Shown: positions 1 through 9,254, counted from the first letter of the stretch. The stretch: DNA of 64,000 bases from Ekhidna lutea (GCF_900188325.1 NZ_FZPD01000003.1:620001-684000), one strand, 5' to 3'. Numbers and translations: made by a program. Notes: generated by a model from the sequence alone, not told the origin.

Positions 1-914
1 GGCTTCCCGAGAATGAGGCGATAGATATCTGCATATTTCATCAGGAACAGACTATCAAGAAAAATTTCCTCTTCGGTCAGCTTGCGACTGAAAATGTGGA
101 GAAATGGAACCCTGATCTGTTGAGGGTCATAGGATGATAGGGCAGTCAATCCTTCATAAAGTCCTTCCATGAAATAGCCACTTTCAATATCAGCTATAGC
201 GTCTACATCCACATTAAGCATAGCAAAGTGTACTTGCGCAAAACCGGATCCGCTGAAGCCAATAGTTCCCAGTTTTTGTTGATCTGCAATTTCCATTTTT
301 CGAAGTTTCATTGTTACAAACTCCATATCACGGGCCATGTTGATATAGGTCTTCGACATGACAGGATAATATTGATGCGATTGGGATTCGTAATCGTGTT
401 GACGGACATAGGCTACTATGAATCCATGGCTGGCTAGGTATTCATTTGTAATGAAGGTGGAAGTAGGTCTCAATTCGCCGATTAGCAGTGGGAATTTTTG
501 TGAGTGATAATCTGCACCAATGGATGCTTCCCATTCAAGGCTTCTCAGTTGTTCCCAGTCTGATTCCTCAAAAGCACCAAACCATGAGCGCATAGCGTTT
601 TTGTTTCCATGAATAAGACTTCTGCTTGGCAGTGTTTCCAGCGCCCCATTTTCATCTTCCCACTTTTGACTGGCCATGTATTTTTCTGTTGTCATCTTAT
701 AGTTAGATGAAGATGAAGTCGGATACCAAATGTGGACTTTGATAGTGCGATATCTGTTCTCAGGCTGTGCCAGAGGTTCGTTAGTCATCACACGAGTTGA
801 ATCGATAAAAGTCAGAATACGGAATCCAACATTGTGCGAACCATAATTTAGATCTTGAGCGAAAGACTGAAAAGTGAGTAGGCATATCAGTGAATAAATA
901 ATTAATACTTTCAT
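1..914 (-). CDS. Secreted alpha/beta hydrolase-like protein, 3' end outside window
   Basis: An open frame runs from an ATG at 914 to the window edge without a stop, giving 304 residues and lacking the C-terminus. Residues 1-19 form a signal peptide ending in FQSFA-Q. The segment ASHGFIVAYV followed by a serine motif GFSGSG (Ser about residue 221) resembles the beta-strand and nucleophile elbow of dienelactone hydrolase or PAF-acetylhydrolase-like enzymes, although the elbow is GxSxxG rather than strict GxSxG. The His and Asp of the triad would lie partly beyond the edge. Substrate unknown; an exported esterase or peptidase role is inference. It heads away from three other secreted-protein genes on the same strand. 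Confidence 0.7.
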   Translation of the reverse strand, partial: MKVLIIYSLICLLTFQSFAQDLNYGSHNVGFRILTFIDSTRVMTNEPLAQPENRYRTIKVHIWYPTSSSSNYKMTTEKYMASQKWEDENGALETLPSRSLIHGNKNAMRSWFGAFEESDWEQLRSLEWEASIGADYHSQKFPLLIGELRPTSTFITNEYLASHGFIVAYVRQHDYESQSHQYYPVMSKTYINMARDMEFVTMKLRKMEIADQQKLGTIGFSGSGFAQVHFAMLNVDVDAIADIESGYFMEGLYEGLTALSSYDPQQIRVPFLHIFSRKLTEEEIFLDSLFLMKYADIYRLILGK

Positions 915-957
915 CTAATTAGAATTTTTGATTTGAACCCTCCTCACACTTCAGATT

Positions 958-1860
958 CTATTTATTCTCATCCTTGATTCTTCTCATCATTTTCGTATGG
1001 TCTTTTGCGTTGTAACTCTGCCATAAAATCTGCTGAACAATCCAATCATCATTTTCATTTTTTGTCATTAACAAATAGTCGAAACCCCAGATGGCGTAGA
1101 CCTTCACGTTAGCGACACGTTCATCCATATCCAGTATTTCTACTTGTTTAGGTGCAGTAGGAGGGATCCATCCTTTCTTATTATAGGTTGCTGCTATATT
1201 CTTTAATTCTTCATAGGTCATGGGGCTTATGGACCATGAGCTGTCTTTTCTGGAGTAGTAGTAGCCTTGTTTTACAAGGCTAGGAGAAATGCTTACAAGC
1301 AATGTAGTGTCTACTTTATAAATGCTCTCAAGATAGTTCATGGCAGCCTTGGTAATCTTTTTCCGGTCATCGGAATACCAATCGTCCAACATCAAGGGAA
1401 GGGGATTCTCATCATCTTCATCGTACCAGACCATTGCCGCTATTTTCCACTCATTCTGTTCATTTTTGATAAGTTGAATGCTATTAATGCCTCGTTTTTT
1501 ATGAACGCCCTGAGGTGTTTTTACTTCTGCTTTATAGGAACTGAGAAAGTGTGCGATATTTCCATAGATCTCTGATTTGTTTGAAATCTCGAATTCTGTG
1601 GCTTCCAAAATGATCCCTTCCCTGATTTGATCCTCATAGACTTTCAAAAATTCGACCGGTGTAAAGGAAGCCACAGTTGAATCGCTTACCCACTTAAACT
1701 GTGCATTCTCTGTGAAAAGCTTCAGCCCTTCCTTAAAATCGGGTATGGTTTTCCCATCGTAATTAATCGACGTGTAAAGCGCATCCACAGTCTCTTGAGG
1801 GGTTTGGGCATTTAGGCCAATAACCAGGGCAAATAGTAATAATGTTAGGTTGTTTTTCAT
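958..1860 (-). CDS. Secreted protein with two NTF2-like domains
   Basis: 300 residues starting MKNNLTLLLFALVIGLNAQ, a signal peptide cleaved near residue 18. The mature part appears to be two successive NTF2/SnoaL-like alpha+beta folds (about 20-155 and 165-295); each ends with the typical pattern of a Trp-rich strand (NEWKIAAMVWYDED and DDWIVQQILWQSY). Such folds act as small-molecule binding or scaffold domains, and no catalytic residues can be assigned. Only 3 nt separate it from the upstream protease-VOC lipoprotein gene, so the two are probably cotranscribed. Function is unknown; the domain call rests on pattern and length only. Confidence 0.7.
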   Translation of the reverse strand: MKNNLTLLLFALVIGLNAQTPQETVDALYTSINYDGKTIPDFKEGLKLFTENAQFKWVSDSTVASFTPVEFLKVYEDQIREGIILEATEFEISNKSEIYGNIAHFLSSYKAEVKTPQGVHKKRGINSIQLIKNEQNEWKIAAMVWYDEDDENPLPLMLDDWYSDDRKKITKAAMNYLESIYKVDTTLLVSISPSLVKQGYYYSRKDSSWSISPMTYEELKNIAATYNKKGWIPPTAPKQVEILDMDERVANVKVYAIWGFDYLLMTKNENDDWIVQQILWQSYNAKDHTKMMRRIKDENK

Positions 1861-1863
1861 ATT

Positions 1864-3423
1864 TTAATAAGTTTGGGAAGTTGAATTCTTTGAGAAACTT
1901 TTTAAAGCGCTCTCAATCTGCACACCTGATGCGCCAACACCGTTATATGGTTCTTCAGCTCGCATATCTAGCTTAAGCAGCTCTACTTTAATGTCTCCAT
2001 GAACAAAATTTTGCTGATTCACTCCTGTGCTGTCATTGCTGAAGTCAGAGTGCAGGACCATTCCATTCTCCTTAACAAACTCAGTGAATGTCTTATACCG
2101 ATTGTCATTATCTGTGATGAATGCATAGAAACTATTCTTCCAGTGAGATCCTCCTTCGAAAAACTGGAGCACATTGCCTTCCGGATCCCGGACGAGAAAC
2201 ATGGATCGACCCCAGAAAACGATTGGCCTTCCAAACATTAAATCATCAGGTCTAGGGAAGTGTTTTTCTATTACATCCTGCGTATTAGGGACATCAAAAC
2301 CAAATTTGAAAACTCCATTTGGGTTCTTATTATTTCGCTCCGATTTGTAAGAGCTGAGTATTGGTCGGCTTGAATCATGAATGAATTTTATCTGCGCATT
2401 CTGATATTGAAGTGTCAATGAAGAATCTGTTTGTGCTACTACTTCAAAAGGCAGGCGATCAAGGTACCATTGCGTAGTAGAGTCAAAATTTGCAGCTCTA
2501 TAGGTGAATTCTTTAATACTGAGAGTGGGAGGCTTCTTAAGTAGCATTTCCTGCTTATCATAGTCAAAGATGACTTCATAATTTTTCAGGATGCCACTCC
2601 CCAGGTTACCTGCATGCGTACTTCTTGCCCAGGCACCAGCCGAATGATCAGGCACACGTGTCTTAACGGAACGAAACTGTAATTCGTCACTGATCTTGAC
2701 AGAGGGTAAAACATACTCCCTGGCCATTACTGGCCCTCCAACTCCGTAACCAGTTCGTCGTAGCTCGCTCAACTCTTTATCGGATGTATCTAGCGAATTG
2801 TAAAATGCTGAGAAAGTAGTGAGCATTGACCGATCTCCTGTGTCGACTGTAAAATCACCTTCTACGCCATCGATCTCCATTTTGATCATTGGTATTTGAT
2901 TACGATAAAATTCAAAAGGTACCACCTCGTAACCGTCAGTGGGATGATGACCTTTTTCGTAAAAGGTGATTTGCCTATTCGGGTAATTGATAGATAAATC
3001 ATATTCCTGAAACAGATTCAGACCAAGCACACCATCTGCAAAAGGTATGGAGAGAGAGTCTCTTATTGGGTTTAGGTTTAATATGATTGGACTGTCAGAA
3101 AGTGTTTTAATGGAAGTGCCAACGATATGAAATTCAGCTTTCTCTCCATACCATGCTTCCTGCTCCCCATCTCCGCCACCCTGGATCATAAATGATCGAC
3201 CCTTTTTTACCCCTGCTTTTTCAGCGAAATCGGTGTTCATTCCGTGCACACCCCCAGTATCAACAATGAACTTGCCTTTGACACCATTGACTTCTATTTC
3301 GATATACGGACGATTGTCAACCAACTGAAATAAGACAGATTCAGGCTCTTGGGTATTTTCTGTTTGTGAGCTACATGAAATTAATGTAGCCACAACTAAA
3401 GCTAAGGTTAGGTTTCTTCGCAT
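1864..3423 (-). CDS. Lipoprotein: retropepsin-like aspartyl protease fused to VOC/glyoxalase-like domain
   Basis: 519 residues with a lipoprotein signal (lipobox ATLISC, Cys17). Two aspartyl-protease active-site motifs are visible, FIVDTGG (Asp55) and FTVDTGD (Asp194), so the N-terminal 300 residues look like a two-lobed, pepsin/retropepsin-type clan AA protease. From about residue 305 the sequence changes to a vicinal-oxygen-chelate pattern: a strand-helix start (STTQWYLDRLPFEVV), then FLVRDPEGNVLQFFEGG, the usual end of a VOC half, and a further C-terminal half. The protein would sit in the envelope facing the periplasm or outside. The combination is unusual; whether the VOC part binds metal or a ligand is not visible. 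Confidence 0.8.
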   Translation of the reverse strand: MRRNLTLALVVATLISCSSQTENTQEPESVLFQLVDNRPYIEIEVNGVKGKFIVDTGGVHGMNTDFAEKAGVKKGRSFMIQGGGDGEQEAWYGEKAEFHIVGTSIKTLSDSPIILNLNPIRDSLSIPFADGVLGLNLFQEYDLSINYPNRQITFYEKGHHPTDGYEVVPFEFYRNQIPMIKMEIDGVEGDFTVDTGDRSMLTTFSAFYNSLDTSDKELSELRRTGYGVGGPVMAREYVLPSVKISDELQFRSVKTRVPDHSAGAWARSTHAGNLGSGILKNYEVIFDYDKQEMLLKKPPTLSIKEFTYRAANFDSTTQWYLDRLPFEVVAQTDSSLTLQYQNAQIKFIHDSSRPILSSYKSERNNKNPNGVFKFGFDVPNTQDVIEKHFPRPDDLMFGRPIVFWGRSMFLVRDPEGNVLQFFEGGSHWKNSFYAFITDNDNRYKTFTEFVKENGMVLHSDFSNDSTGVNQQNFVHGDIKVELLKLDMRAEEPYNGVGASGVQIESALKSFSKNSTSQTY

Positions 3424-3533
3424 CGGTTATTTGATTTTGAAGAAGATAACGACCTCACTTTAATCGAGTTGGAATTCTTATATAAGAGGAGTAAACATTT
3501 TCTAAAATTTACTCCTAAAAACCGTTAAAAAAC

Positions 3534-4382
3534 CTATTCTGCTGCTATAGCCAGCTTCTTCCCATCCGGAGATACGGATAGTCTGGTGATCGATGTGATG
3601 CCATGCTTGCTCAAGTCGGCAAATTGTTTCCATTCCGATTCAGGAGCCCAAACAAAGAGTTTAGCTCTATCAGCCATCAGGATTTCACCTTTAGGTGTCC
3701 AGCAGTAATCTTCACCATCTCCTTTTACAGATATGAGTGTGCTGGTTTCTTGCGTATCTGGGTTCATTGCTTTTATGGCCCATGGGGATTCATTTTTATC
3801 TAGATAGCTAAAAGCAGTTTTACCGGGAATTCGATGTAGCGAACGCCCAATATTTTCCGACACAATTTCAGCCTTGTTCGTTTTGATATTGATTAGTTGC
3901 AAGGTGGCCGGATCACCCAATACAAATGCCGCAATGCGATCCTTATTAACCCAGCAGTGGTAACCGATTTTCAATTCTGGTACCAATACTTCATTGACTC
4001 CCTTGAAATCGTATGCATAAAGTAATTGAAGCCCTGTAGCGTCCAGTCGGATACTTGAAATTCTACCATCCGGCATAGGAGTCGGTGAATATTCGCTTCC
4101 TTGTTTGGTATCTGTGACTAAAAGCGTGTTCCCTGAGTCAAAGTAGTAACGAGCGATCTCGGTCTGCCCGTCTACTGTTCGTGCGTAAAGTAATGCCTCA
4201 CTATCTACCCAAAATGCTGGCTGGTTATCGTATCCGGGATTCTGAGAAATATTTACAGGTTTTTCAATAAGTAATCCATCTGTCGATCGCCTCAAATCCA
4301 TTAGATAAATTTCCGTATCTGATTGTGCGATGACTACAAGCTGTATAAAAAGGGTAGAAACAGATAAAAGCAAGTACTTCAT
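3534..4382 (-). CDS. Secreted TolB/PD40-like beta-propeller protein
   Basis: 282 residues with a signal peptide (cleavage near VVIAQ-S). The mature part has repeated blades of the TolB/WD40-like type: TEIYLMDLR, NPGYDNQPAFWVD, GSEYSPTPMPDGR, and a closing LSVSPDGKKLAIAAE. Proteins of this kind are periplasmic binding or scaffold proteins and do not normally carry catalytic residues. It is about half the size of full TolB and lacks its N-terminal domain, so it is not TolB itself. It is separated by 110 nt from the downstream lipoprotein gene and diverges from the amidase gene. Confidence 0.75.
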   Translation of the reverse strand: MKYLLLSVSTLFIQLVVIAQSDTEIYLMDLRRSTDGLLIEKPVNISQNPGYDNQPAFWVDSEALLYARTVDGQTEIARYYFDSGNTLLVTDTKQGSEYSPTPMPDGRISSIRLDATGLQLLYAYDFKGVNEVLVPELKIGYHCWVNKDRIAAFVLGDPATLQLINIKTNKAEIVSENIGRSLHRIPGKTAFSYLDKNESPWAIKAMNPDTQETSTLISVKGDGEDYCWTPKGEILMADRAKLFVWAPESEWKQFADLSKHGITSITRLSVSPDGKKLAIAAE

Positions 4383-4461
4383 TGTGGATAATCGTTTAGC
4401 TGGTTTGATTCTGGAAGTTCAGAGGTTAAATTTAGTGGTTCAACTTAACTAACCTTCTAAT

Positions 4462-6078
4462 ATGAAAAGAAGAAATTTCATCCAGCTTAGCGCCATTACT
4501 GGAGCTATTCCCTTTCTTGGTATTAAAGCCTGTGCTCCGACTGAGAGTTCAACCGAATCTAATAACACTGAAGAACAGCCTTTTGAACTTGAAGAATGGA
4601 CAGTAGCCCAACTACAAGAAGCAATGGAGTCAGGCACCTATACCTCACGTCAAATCTGTGAGTTGTACCTCAAACGAATTGAGGAAAAAGATCAAAGTAA
4701 AGGTGGGCTTAACAGTGTGATTGAAACCAATCCGGATGCATTGTCTATTGCTGATCAACTGGATTTAGAACGATCTGAAGGAAAAGTAAGAGGTCCTCTT
4801 CATGGCATTCCTGTTATGATCAAGGACAACATTGATACCGGAGATAAAATGATGACTACTGCCGGGTCAATGGCTTTAGCAGGATCTGCAGCGCCTGACG
4901 ATGCGTTTATTATTAAGAAATTAAGAGAGTCAGGAGCAGTTCTTTTAGGGAAAACTAATTTGAGTGAATGGGCAAACTTTAGATCTTTCAGATCATCCAG
5001 CGGATGGAGTGGGAGAGGAAGGCAAACTCGTAATCCATTTGCCTTAGATCGAAATCCGTGTGGATCAAGTGCAGGATCCGGATCAGCAGTGTCTGGAAAT
5101 ATGTGTGCGTTGACTATAGGAACTGAGACGAATGGCTCAATTGTTTGTCCTTCATCTGCTAATGGAGTGGTAGGAATAAAGCCAACCGTTGGTCTTTGGA
5201 GTAGAGATGGTATTATTCCAATATCTGAGACTCAGGACACAGCGGGTCCGATGGGGAGGACGGTAGCTGATGCAGTTAGCTTACTTGGAGCATGCGTTGG
5301 AGTAGATGAAGCTGATAAGCGAACATTAGAAAGTGAGGGAAACTACTACCCTGACTACTCCCAGTTTTTAGATAAAAATGGATTGCAAGGCCGGCGTTTA
5401 GGAGTGCTTGAAGGTACCATTGGCTATCACGAACGAGTAGATGAAATCATGGAACGTGCTTTTGTTGCTATGGAAGCACAAGGTGCTACATTAGTTAAAG
5501 ACGTAAAACTCTATGAAAACGATGCTTATGGAAATTCAGGACTAGAGCTTTTACTTTATGAATTTAAGGATGGACTGAACAAATACCTTGATTCGAGACC
5601 TGATGCAAAAGTGAAGTCATTAGCAGATGTCATTCAGTTTAATAAGGACAATGCAGATTTGGAGATGCCATACTTTCCGCAAGGCATTTTGGAACGAGCA
5701 GAGAATAAGGGTCCACTTACGGACGAAGAATACAAAGAGCACCTCAAGGTGGTAACCGAGGTTTCAAGAAATGGGATTGACAATGTGATGAAAGAGCATA
5801 ACCTCGATGCAATCATTGGCGTAACGGGTGGTCCTGCCTGGCCAATTGATGTGATCAATGGAGATCATTTTGGAACGGGTAGTTCTACACCAGCTGCGCG
5901 ATCCGGATATCCGAATATTACGGTTCCTGCCGGATTTGTGCATGGACTTCCGGTTGGCATGTCCATCTTTGCCGGCAAATATGAGGAGCCTAAACTTATT
6001 AGCATCGCTTATGCGTTTGAACAGGCGACAAAAGTGAGAAAAGCTCCCAAACTAGTACCAACACTTGATCTCACATGA
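4462..6078 (+). CDS. Amidase-signature family hydrolase, exported
   Basis: 538 residues of the GatA/amidase signature family. The N-terminus MKRRNFIQLSAITGAI is a twin-arginine-type signal, followed by a Cys in IKACAP that might be lipidated. The Ser-Ser-Lys triad is visible as Lys121 in GIPVMIKDN, cis-Ser202 in CGSSAGSGSA, and nucleophile Ser226 in TETNGSIVCP. The family hydrolyses carboxylic amides; the N-terminal export signal and absence of gatB or gatC neighbours argue against a tRNA amidotransferase role. The stop overlaps the next start (ATGA), indicating translational coupling. The amide substrate cannot be told. Confidence 0.9.
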   Translation: MKRRNFIQLSAITGAIPFLGIKACAPTESSTESNNTEEQPFELEEWTVAQLQEAMESGTYTSRQICELYLKRIEEKDQSKGGLNSVIETNPDALSIADQLDLERSEGKVRGPLHGIPVMIKDNIDTGDKMMTTAGSMALAGSAAPDDAFIIKKLRESGAVLLGKTNLSEWANFRSFRSSSGWSGRGRQTRNPFALDRNPCGSSAGSGSAVSGNMCALTIGTETNGSIVCPSSANGVVGIKPTVGLWSRDGIIPISETQDTAGPMGRTVADAVSLLGACVGVDEADKRTLESEGNYYPDYSQFLDKNGLQGRRLGVLEGTIGYHERVDEIMERAFVAMEAQGATLVKDVKLYENDAYGNSGLELLLYEFKDGLNKYLDSRPDAKVKSLADVIQFNKDNADLEMPYFPQGILERAENKGPLTDEEYKEHLKVVTEVSRNGIDNVMKEHNLDAIIGVTGGPAWPIDVINGDHFGTGSSTPAARSGYPNITVPAGFVHGLPVGMSIFAGKYEEPKLISIAYAFEQATKVRKAPKLVPTLDLT

Positions 6079-6731
6079 TAAAAGCCGTATTGAAATTTCT
6101 TGGAACCGGATTAGTCACTTTATTGATAATTGGGATATTAACATATCTCTTTATCGACGAGTCTGTACCAGATGGCACGAAGGGCCAGGAAGCAGAGGAG
6201 CTGGCTGATGAAATGTTAACCGCATTAAATAAACCAGGTTTTGACACTTTGTCTATCATCAATTTTACCTATCCGGGAGGGCATACCTATGAATGGAATA
6301 GAGATGAAAACGAAGTGCGGGTCCAATGGGAAAGCAACGATGTGCTGCTCAATTTGAATGTATCACCTGAGGAATACAGCAGTACCGAATATCAAGGGTA
6401 TGAATATTTTATCAATGATTCTTTTTGGTTGATTGCCCCATTCAAAGTCCGTGACCATGGAGTAATAAGATCTTCGGTAAAACTGGATGAGGGAAGAGGA
6501 CTTTTGGTTACTTATACTACCGGCGGAGTAACACCCGGTGATAGTTACTTGTGGATTATTGATGAAAAAGGATTTCCTAAAGCCTGGAAACTTTGGACCA
6601 GTAACGTACCAATAGGCGGACTAAAATTCGGATGGGGAGGCTGGACAGAAAAGAAGGGAGTATGGTTCTCACTTTTTCACCCAAGTCAGGTAATTGATCT
6701 GGAGATCACAGATTTGGAGGTTAGTTATTGA
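6075..6731 (+). CDS. Membrane-anchored hypothetical protein
   Basis: 218 residues not assigned to a known family. One N-terminal membrane segment (about residues 5-25, LGTGLVTLLIIGILTYLFI) anchors a soluble domain rich in Trp and beta strands (HTYEWNRDENEVRVQW, TTGGVTPGDSYLWIID, FGWGGWTEKKGVWFSLFHPS), most likely exposed to the periplasm. It overlaps the amidase stop by 4 nt and is thus coupled to it; a role linked to the amidase is inference. Its 3' end overlaps the convergent aroA gene by 11 nt. Confidence 0.75.
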   Translation: MIKAVLKFLGTGLVTLLIIGILTYLFIDESVPDGTKGQEAEELADEMLTALNKPGFDTLSIINFTYPGGHTYEWNRDENEVRVQWESNDVLLNLNVSPEEYSSTEYQGYEYFINDSFWLIAPFKVRDHGVIRSSVKLDEGRGLLVTYTTGGVTPGDSYLWIIDEKGFPKAWKLWTSNVPIGGLKFGWGGWTEKKGVWFSLFHPSQVIDLEITDLEVSY

Positions 6732-7953
6732 TTTTTTCAATCTTCACTCCAATTTTCTCTACCTCATCCCAAAACCCCGGATATGATTTTTCAACGACCA
6801 TAGGGTCACAAATAGTTACATCCATGAGAAAGCAAAGTGGTGCAAAAGCCATGGCCATGCGGTGATCTTCATAGGTGTCTATCTCTACTTCATCAGGTAG
6901 GTTTACGGACGGAATGAGTGTCCACTCACTTTTGTTTTCCAAAAGCTGAGCACCGATTTTGTTCAACTCTGCTTGCATCGCGGCTATTCGATCGGTCTCT
7001 TTGATTTTTAAACTTTCAAGTCCAACCATCTCGAGTTTCACATCAGAGGCAGCTGCGGCTACCATCACCGTTTGTGCCAGGTCAGGGCAATCACGAAAGT
7101 CGATTTTTAAGCAGTGCACTCGTTCATTTCTCTTCATCAACTTTACTTTACCCGGTTCGAAATATGTGGTGATGCCCAGTTGATACATGATATTCGCGAT
7201 CTCTTTGTCTCCCTGGGTGGAATAATTTCTTATGTCAGGTAAATTCAAATATCCTTTCTCTGGTGAAAGCGCCATAAATCCATACCAATAACTGGCTCCC
7301 GACCAGTCACCCTCAATGGCGTATTTGGTTGGTTCATAAGCTTGGGGTTTGACAGAAACCGTATTTCCCTCAAAATCAGATTCTACATCAAAAGCCCTCA
7401 TAAGATCCAGGGTCATCTGAATGTATGGAAGGCTGTAAATGTCTGTTGTCAGATTAATGGTCAGTCCATTTTCTAATTGTGGGGCAATCATGAGCAAAGC
7501 AGAGATATATTGGCTGCTGATGTTACCCTTGATGGAAATCTCATTGGTTTGCTGGTGTTCGATTTTTGATATTCTTAATGGAGGATATCCATCTTTCTCA
7601 AGATACTCGATTTGAGCCCCAATTGAACGTAACGAATCTACCAACGGGCCAATTGGTCTGTTTTTCATTCGTTCAGATCCAGTGATCGTTTCACCTTCAC
7701 CATGGATTGCCAGATATGCAGTTAAAAACCGCATGGTAGTTCCGGCATCCTTTACATCGTAGACTTCAGGTCTTGATTGGAGAAGGGACAACATGGTTTG
7801 TGTATCCCGAGCATTGGAAAGGTTTGCAATTCTGGTCGCCTCACCACCGGCAAGTGCATTGATTATTAGTGCCCGATTACTTTCACTTTTAGAAGATTCA
7901 AGGGTTACCGTCCCTTTTAATCGGGAATTATATCTTTTTAATCGATATTTCAA
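6721..7953 (-). CDS. aroA: 3-phosphoshikimate 1-carboxyvinyltransferase (EPSP synthase)
   Basis: 410 residues. It joins shikimate-3-phosphate and phosphoenolpyruvate in the cytoplasm, the sixth step of chorismate synthesis. Recognisable motifs are the N-terminal KSESNRALI, the PEP-loop AGTTMRFLTAYLA (near residue 75), ISSQYISALLM, and the C-terminal KETDRIAAMQAEL. The loop carries Phe where the E. coli type has Pro101 and Asp where it has Asn, a variation seen outside the classic group. aroB lies 218 nt upstream on the same strand, with a small gene on the other strand between them, so aromatic synthesis genes are clustered but not packed as an operon. Confidence 0.95.
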   Translation of the reverse strand: MKYRLKRYNSRLKGTVTLESSKSESNRALIINALAGGEATRIANLSNARDTQTMLSLLQSRPEVYDVKDAGTTMRFLTAYLAIHGEGETITGSERMKNRPIGPLVDSLRSIGAQIEYLEKDGYPPLRISKIEHQQTNEISIKGNISSQYISALLMIAPQLENGLTINLTTDIYSLPYIQMTLDLMRAFDVESDFEGNTVSVKPQAYEPTKYAIEGDWSGASYWYGFMALSPEKGYLNLPDIRNYSTQGDKEIANIMYQLGITTYFEPGKVKLMKRNERVHCLKIDFRDCPDLAQTVMVAAAASDVKLEMVGLESLKIKETDRIAAMQAELNKIGAQLLENKSEWTLIPSVNLPDEVEIDTYEDHRMAMAFAPLCFLMDVTICDPMVVEKSYPGFWDEVEKIGVKIEKINN

Positions 7954-8022
7954 TGTTTGGCAGGTTTTTTGGTTAACAGAATTACAACTTTTTACGTTAC
8001 TAAGTTGTCAATAAATTATAAT

Positions 8023-8178
8023 ATGTCAAGATCGCGTACCATAGGAACCATCTTCGCCTCTATCGCCTTAGGAGCTCTTACCTTCTTTTTGAGCACACCG
8101 AAGAAAACGGTGAAAAAGAAAGAACAGCAGACCTCTCAAGACGATGCTAAAAGCGATAAGGAAGACTTGTTCATTTAA
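8023..8178 (+). CDS. Small membrane peptide, 51 aa
   Basis: The start chosen is ATG 8023 (MSRSRTIGTIFASIALGALT), because the longer frame begins with poor coding text. One hydrophobic helix (about residues 7-24) is followed by a highly charged tail (KKTVKKKEQQ, then DDAKSDKEDLF). This is the usual build of a single-pass membrane peptide with a cytoplasmic charged tail, like short YtxH-type proteins, but no family is recognised. It lies between aroA and aroB on the opposite strand, and its last 8 nt overlap the 3' end of aroB. Moderate confidence that it is expressed. Confidence 0.5.
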   Translation: MSRSRTIGTIFASIALGALTFFLSTPKKTVKKKEQQTSQDDAKSDKEDLFI

Positions 8179-9193
8179 GCACCTGCTTTAGAACCCGTTC
8201 TTCAATGAGCACATCATATGTGCAGGAATTGATCTGCGTCAATAATGAGAACCTGATGCCTTGCGCATCTTTTTTTTTGTCCTGTAAAAGGTGGTTTTTC
8301 AAGGTCTCATAATCAGGCACTATCGAAGGTAACTCATAGATGCTCGAAATATAGTTTTCAATTTCCTTACTAACATCTTTATCTAGCATTCCTTCCTCAA
8401 CTGCTAATTTGTTTTCCAGCATCATTCCCCAGGCGATAGCCTCTCCATGAAGTAGAGGGTATGTAGAATCAAGAAAATGAGATTCGATGGCATGACCGAT
8501 CGTATGCCCATAGTTTAATATTTTCCTTACTCCTTTTTCTCGGGGATCTTCATTTACAACCTCGTTCTTAATTGCGATTGATCTGGGAATAATTTCTTCC
8601 CAATTCAGTTCTTGAAAAACTTTCGTTTTCAAATAACCCCACTGCGATTCGCTTCGAATGAGTGAATGCTTAATGACCTCAGCAAAACCGGATTTCAATT
8701 CTCTTTCAGGAAGTGTATCTAAAAATTTCGGATAAACGATGACCTTGTTTGGTTCCTGAAATACACCAATGTGATTCTTCAGTCCATCAAAGTCAACCCC
8801 TAATTTTCCGCCAATGCTGGCATCCACCTGCGAAAGAAGTGTGGTAGGCACATTGATAAAAGCCATCCCTCTCTTGAAGGTTACTGCAGCAAACCCACCC
8901 ATATCTCCGATCACTCCACCTCCAAGATTGACCAAAAGACTGTTGCGGGTGAATCCATTGGAGGTTAATTGGCTCCAAATATGTTGGCAGGTGCTTAATG
9001 TTTTTTCCTTTTCACCGCTTTTGATTTCAATGATCAGATTAGACTTTATGCTGATTAGTGGGAGGCAGTGTTTTCGTGTGTTTTCATCAACCAGTACGGC
9101 TATTTTGTCCGGAGCAATACTTTCAATAGCATCACTTAAATCCCGATCAATATCGGTGGAAATGGTTAGGTAAGTAGGGAGATTATTAGACAT
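8171..9193 (-). CDS. aroB: 3-dehydroquinate synthase
   Basis: 340 residues, normal length. It converts DAHP to 3-dehydroquinate with NAD and a divalent metal, step two of the shikimate pathway, in the cytoplasm. Visible motifs are the NAD-binding NLGGGVIGDMGGFAAVTFKRG (about residues 90-110), PTTLLSQVDASIGGK, the metal region SGFAEVIKHSLI with its Glu, and LNYGHTIGHAIE with metal-binding His. It is transcribed toward aroA. The start at 9193 is 61 nt from the divergent proline dehydrogenase gene. Confidence 0.95.
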   Translation of the reverse strand: MSNNLPTYLTISTDIDRDLSDAIESIAPDKIAVLVDENTRKHCLPLISIKSNLIIEIKSGEKEKTLSTCQHIWSQLTSNGFTRNSLLVNLGGGVIGDMGGFAAVTFKRGMAFINVPTTLLSQVDASIGGKLGVDFDGLKNHIGVFQEPNKVIVYPKFLDTLPERELKSGFAEVIKHSLIRSESQWGYLKTKVFQELNWEEIIPRSIAIKNEVVNEDPREKGVRKILNYGHTIGHAIESHFLDSTYPLLHGEAIAWGMMLENKLAVEEGMLDKDVSKEIENYISSIYELPSIVPDYETLKNHLLQDKKKDAQGIRFSLLTQINSCTYDVLIEERVLKQVLK

Positions 9194-9227
9194 TTCAATA
9201 AACAGATAATGGTGTGAATCTGTTAGC

Positions 9228-9235
9228 TATCTTTG
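9228..9235 (+). promoter_or_regulatory. Candidate Bacteroidetes -7 promoter element
   Basis: TATCTTTG is an exact match to the TAnnTTTG -7 consensus of Bacteroidetes housekeeping promoters and sits 20 nt before the proline dehydrogenase start. No good -33 TTTG is seen at the right distance, so the call is moderate. Confidence 0.5.
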
Positions 9236-9254
9236 CACACCGATTTTCAAAAAT

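Noticed and set aside
4462-6078. Amidase as GatA subunit of tRNA amidotransferase
   Set aside because: A twin-arginine-type export signal and lack of gatB/gatC neighbours point to an exported amidase instead.
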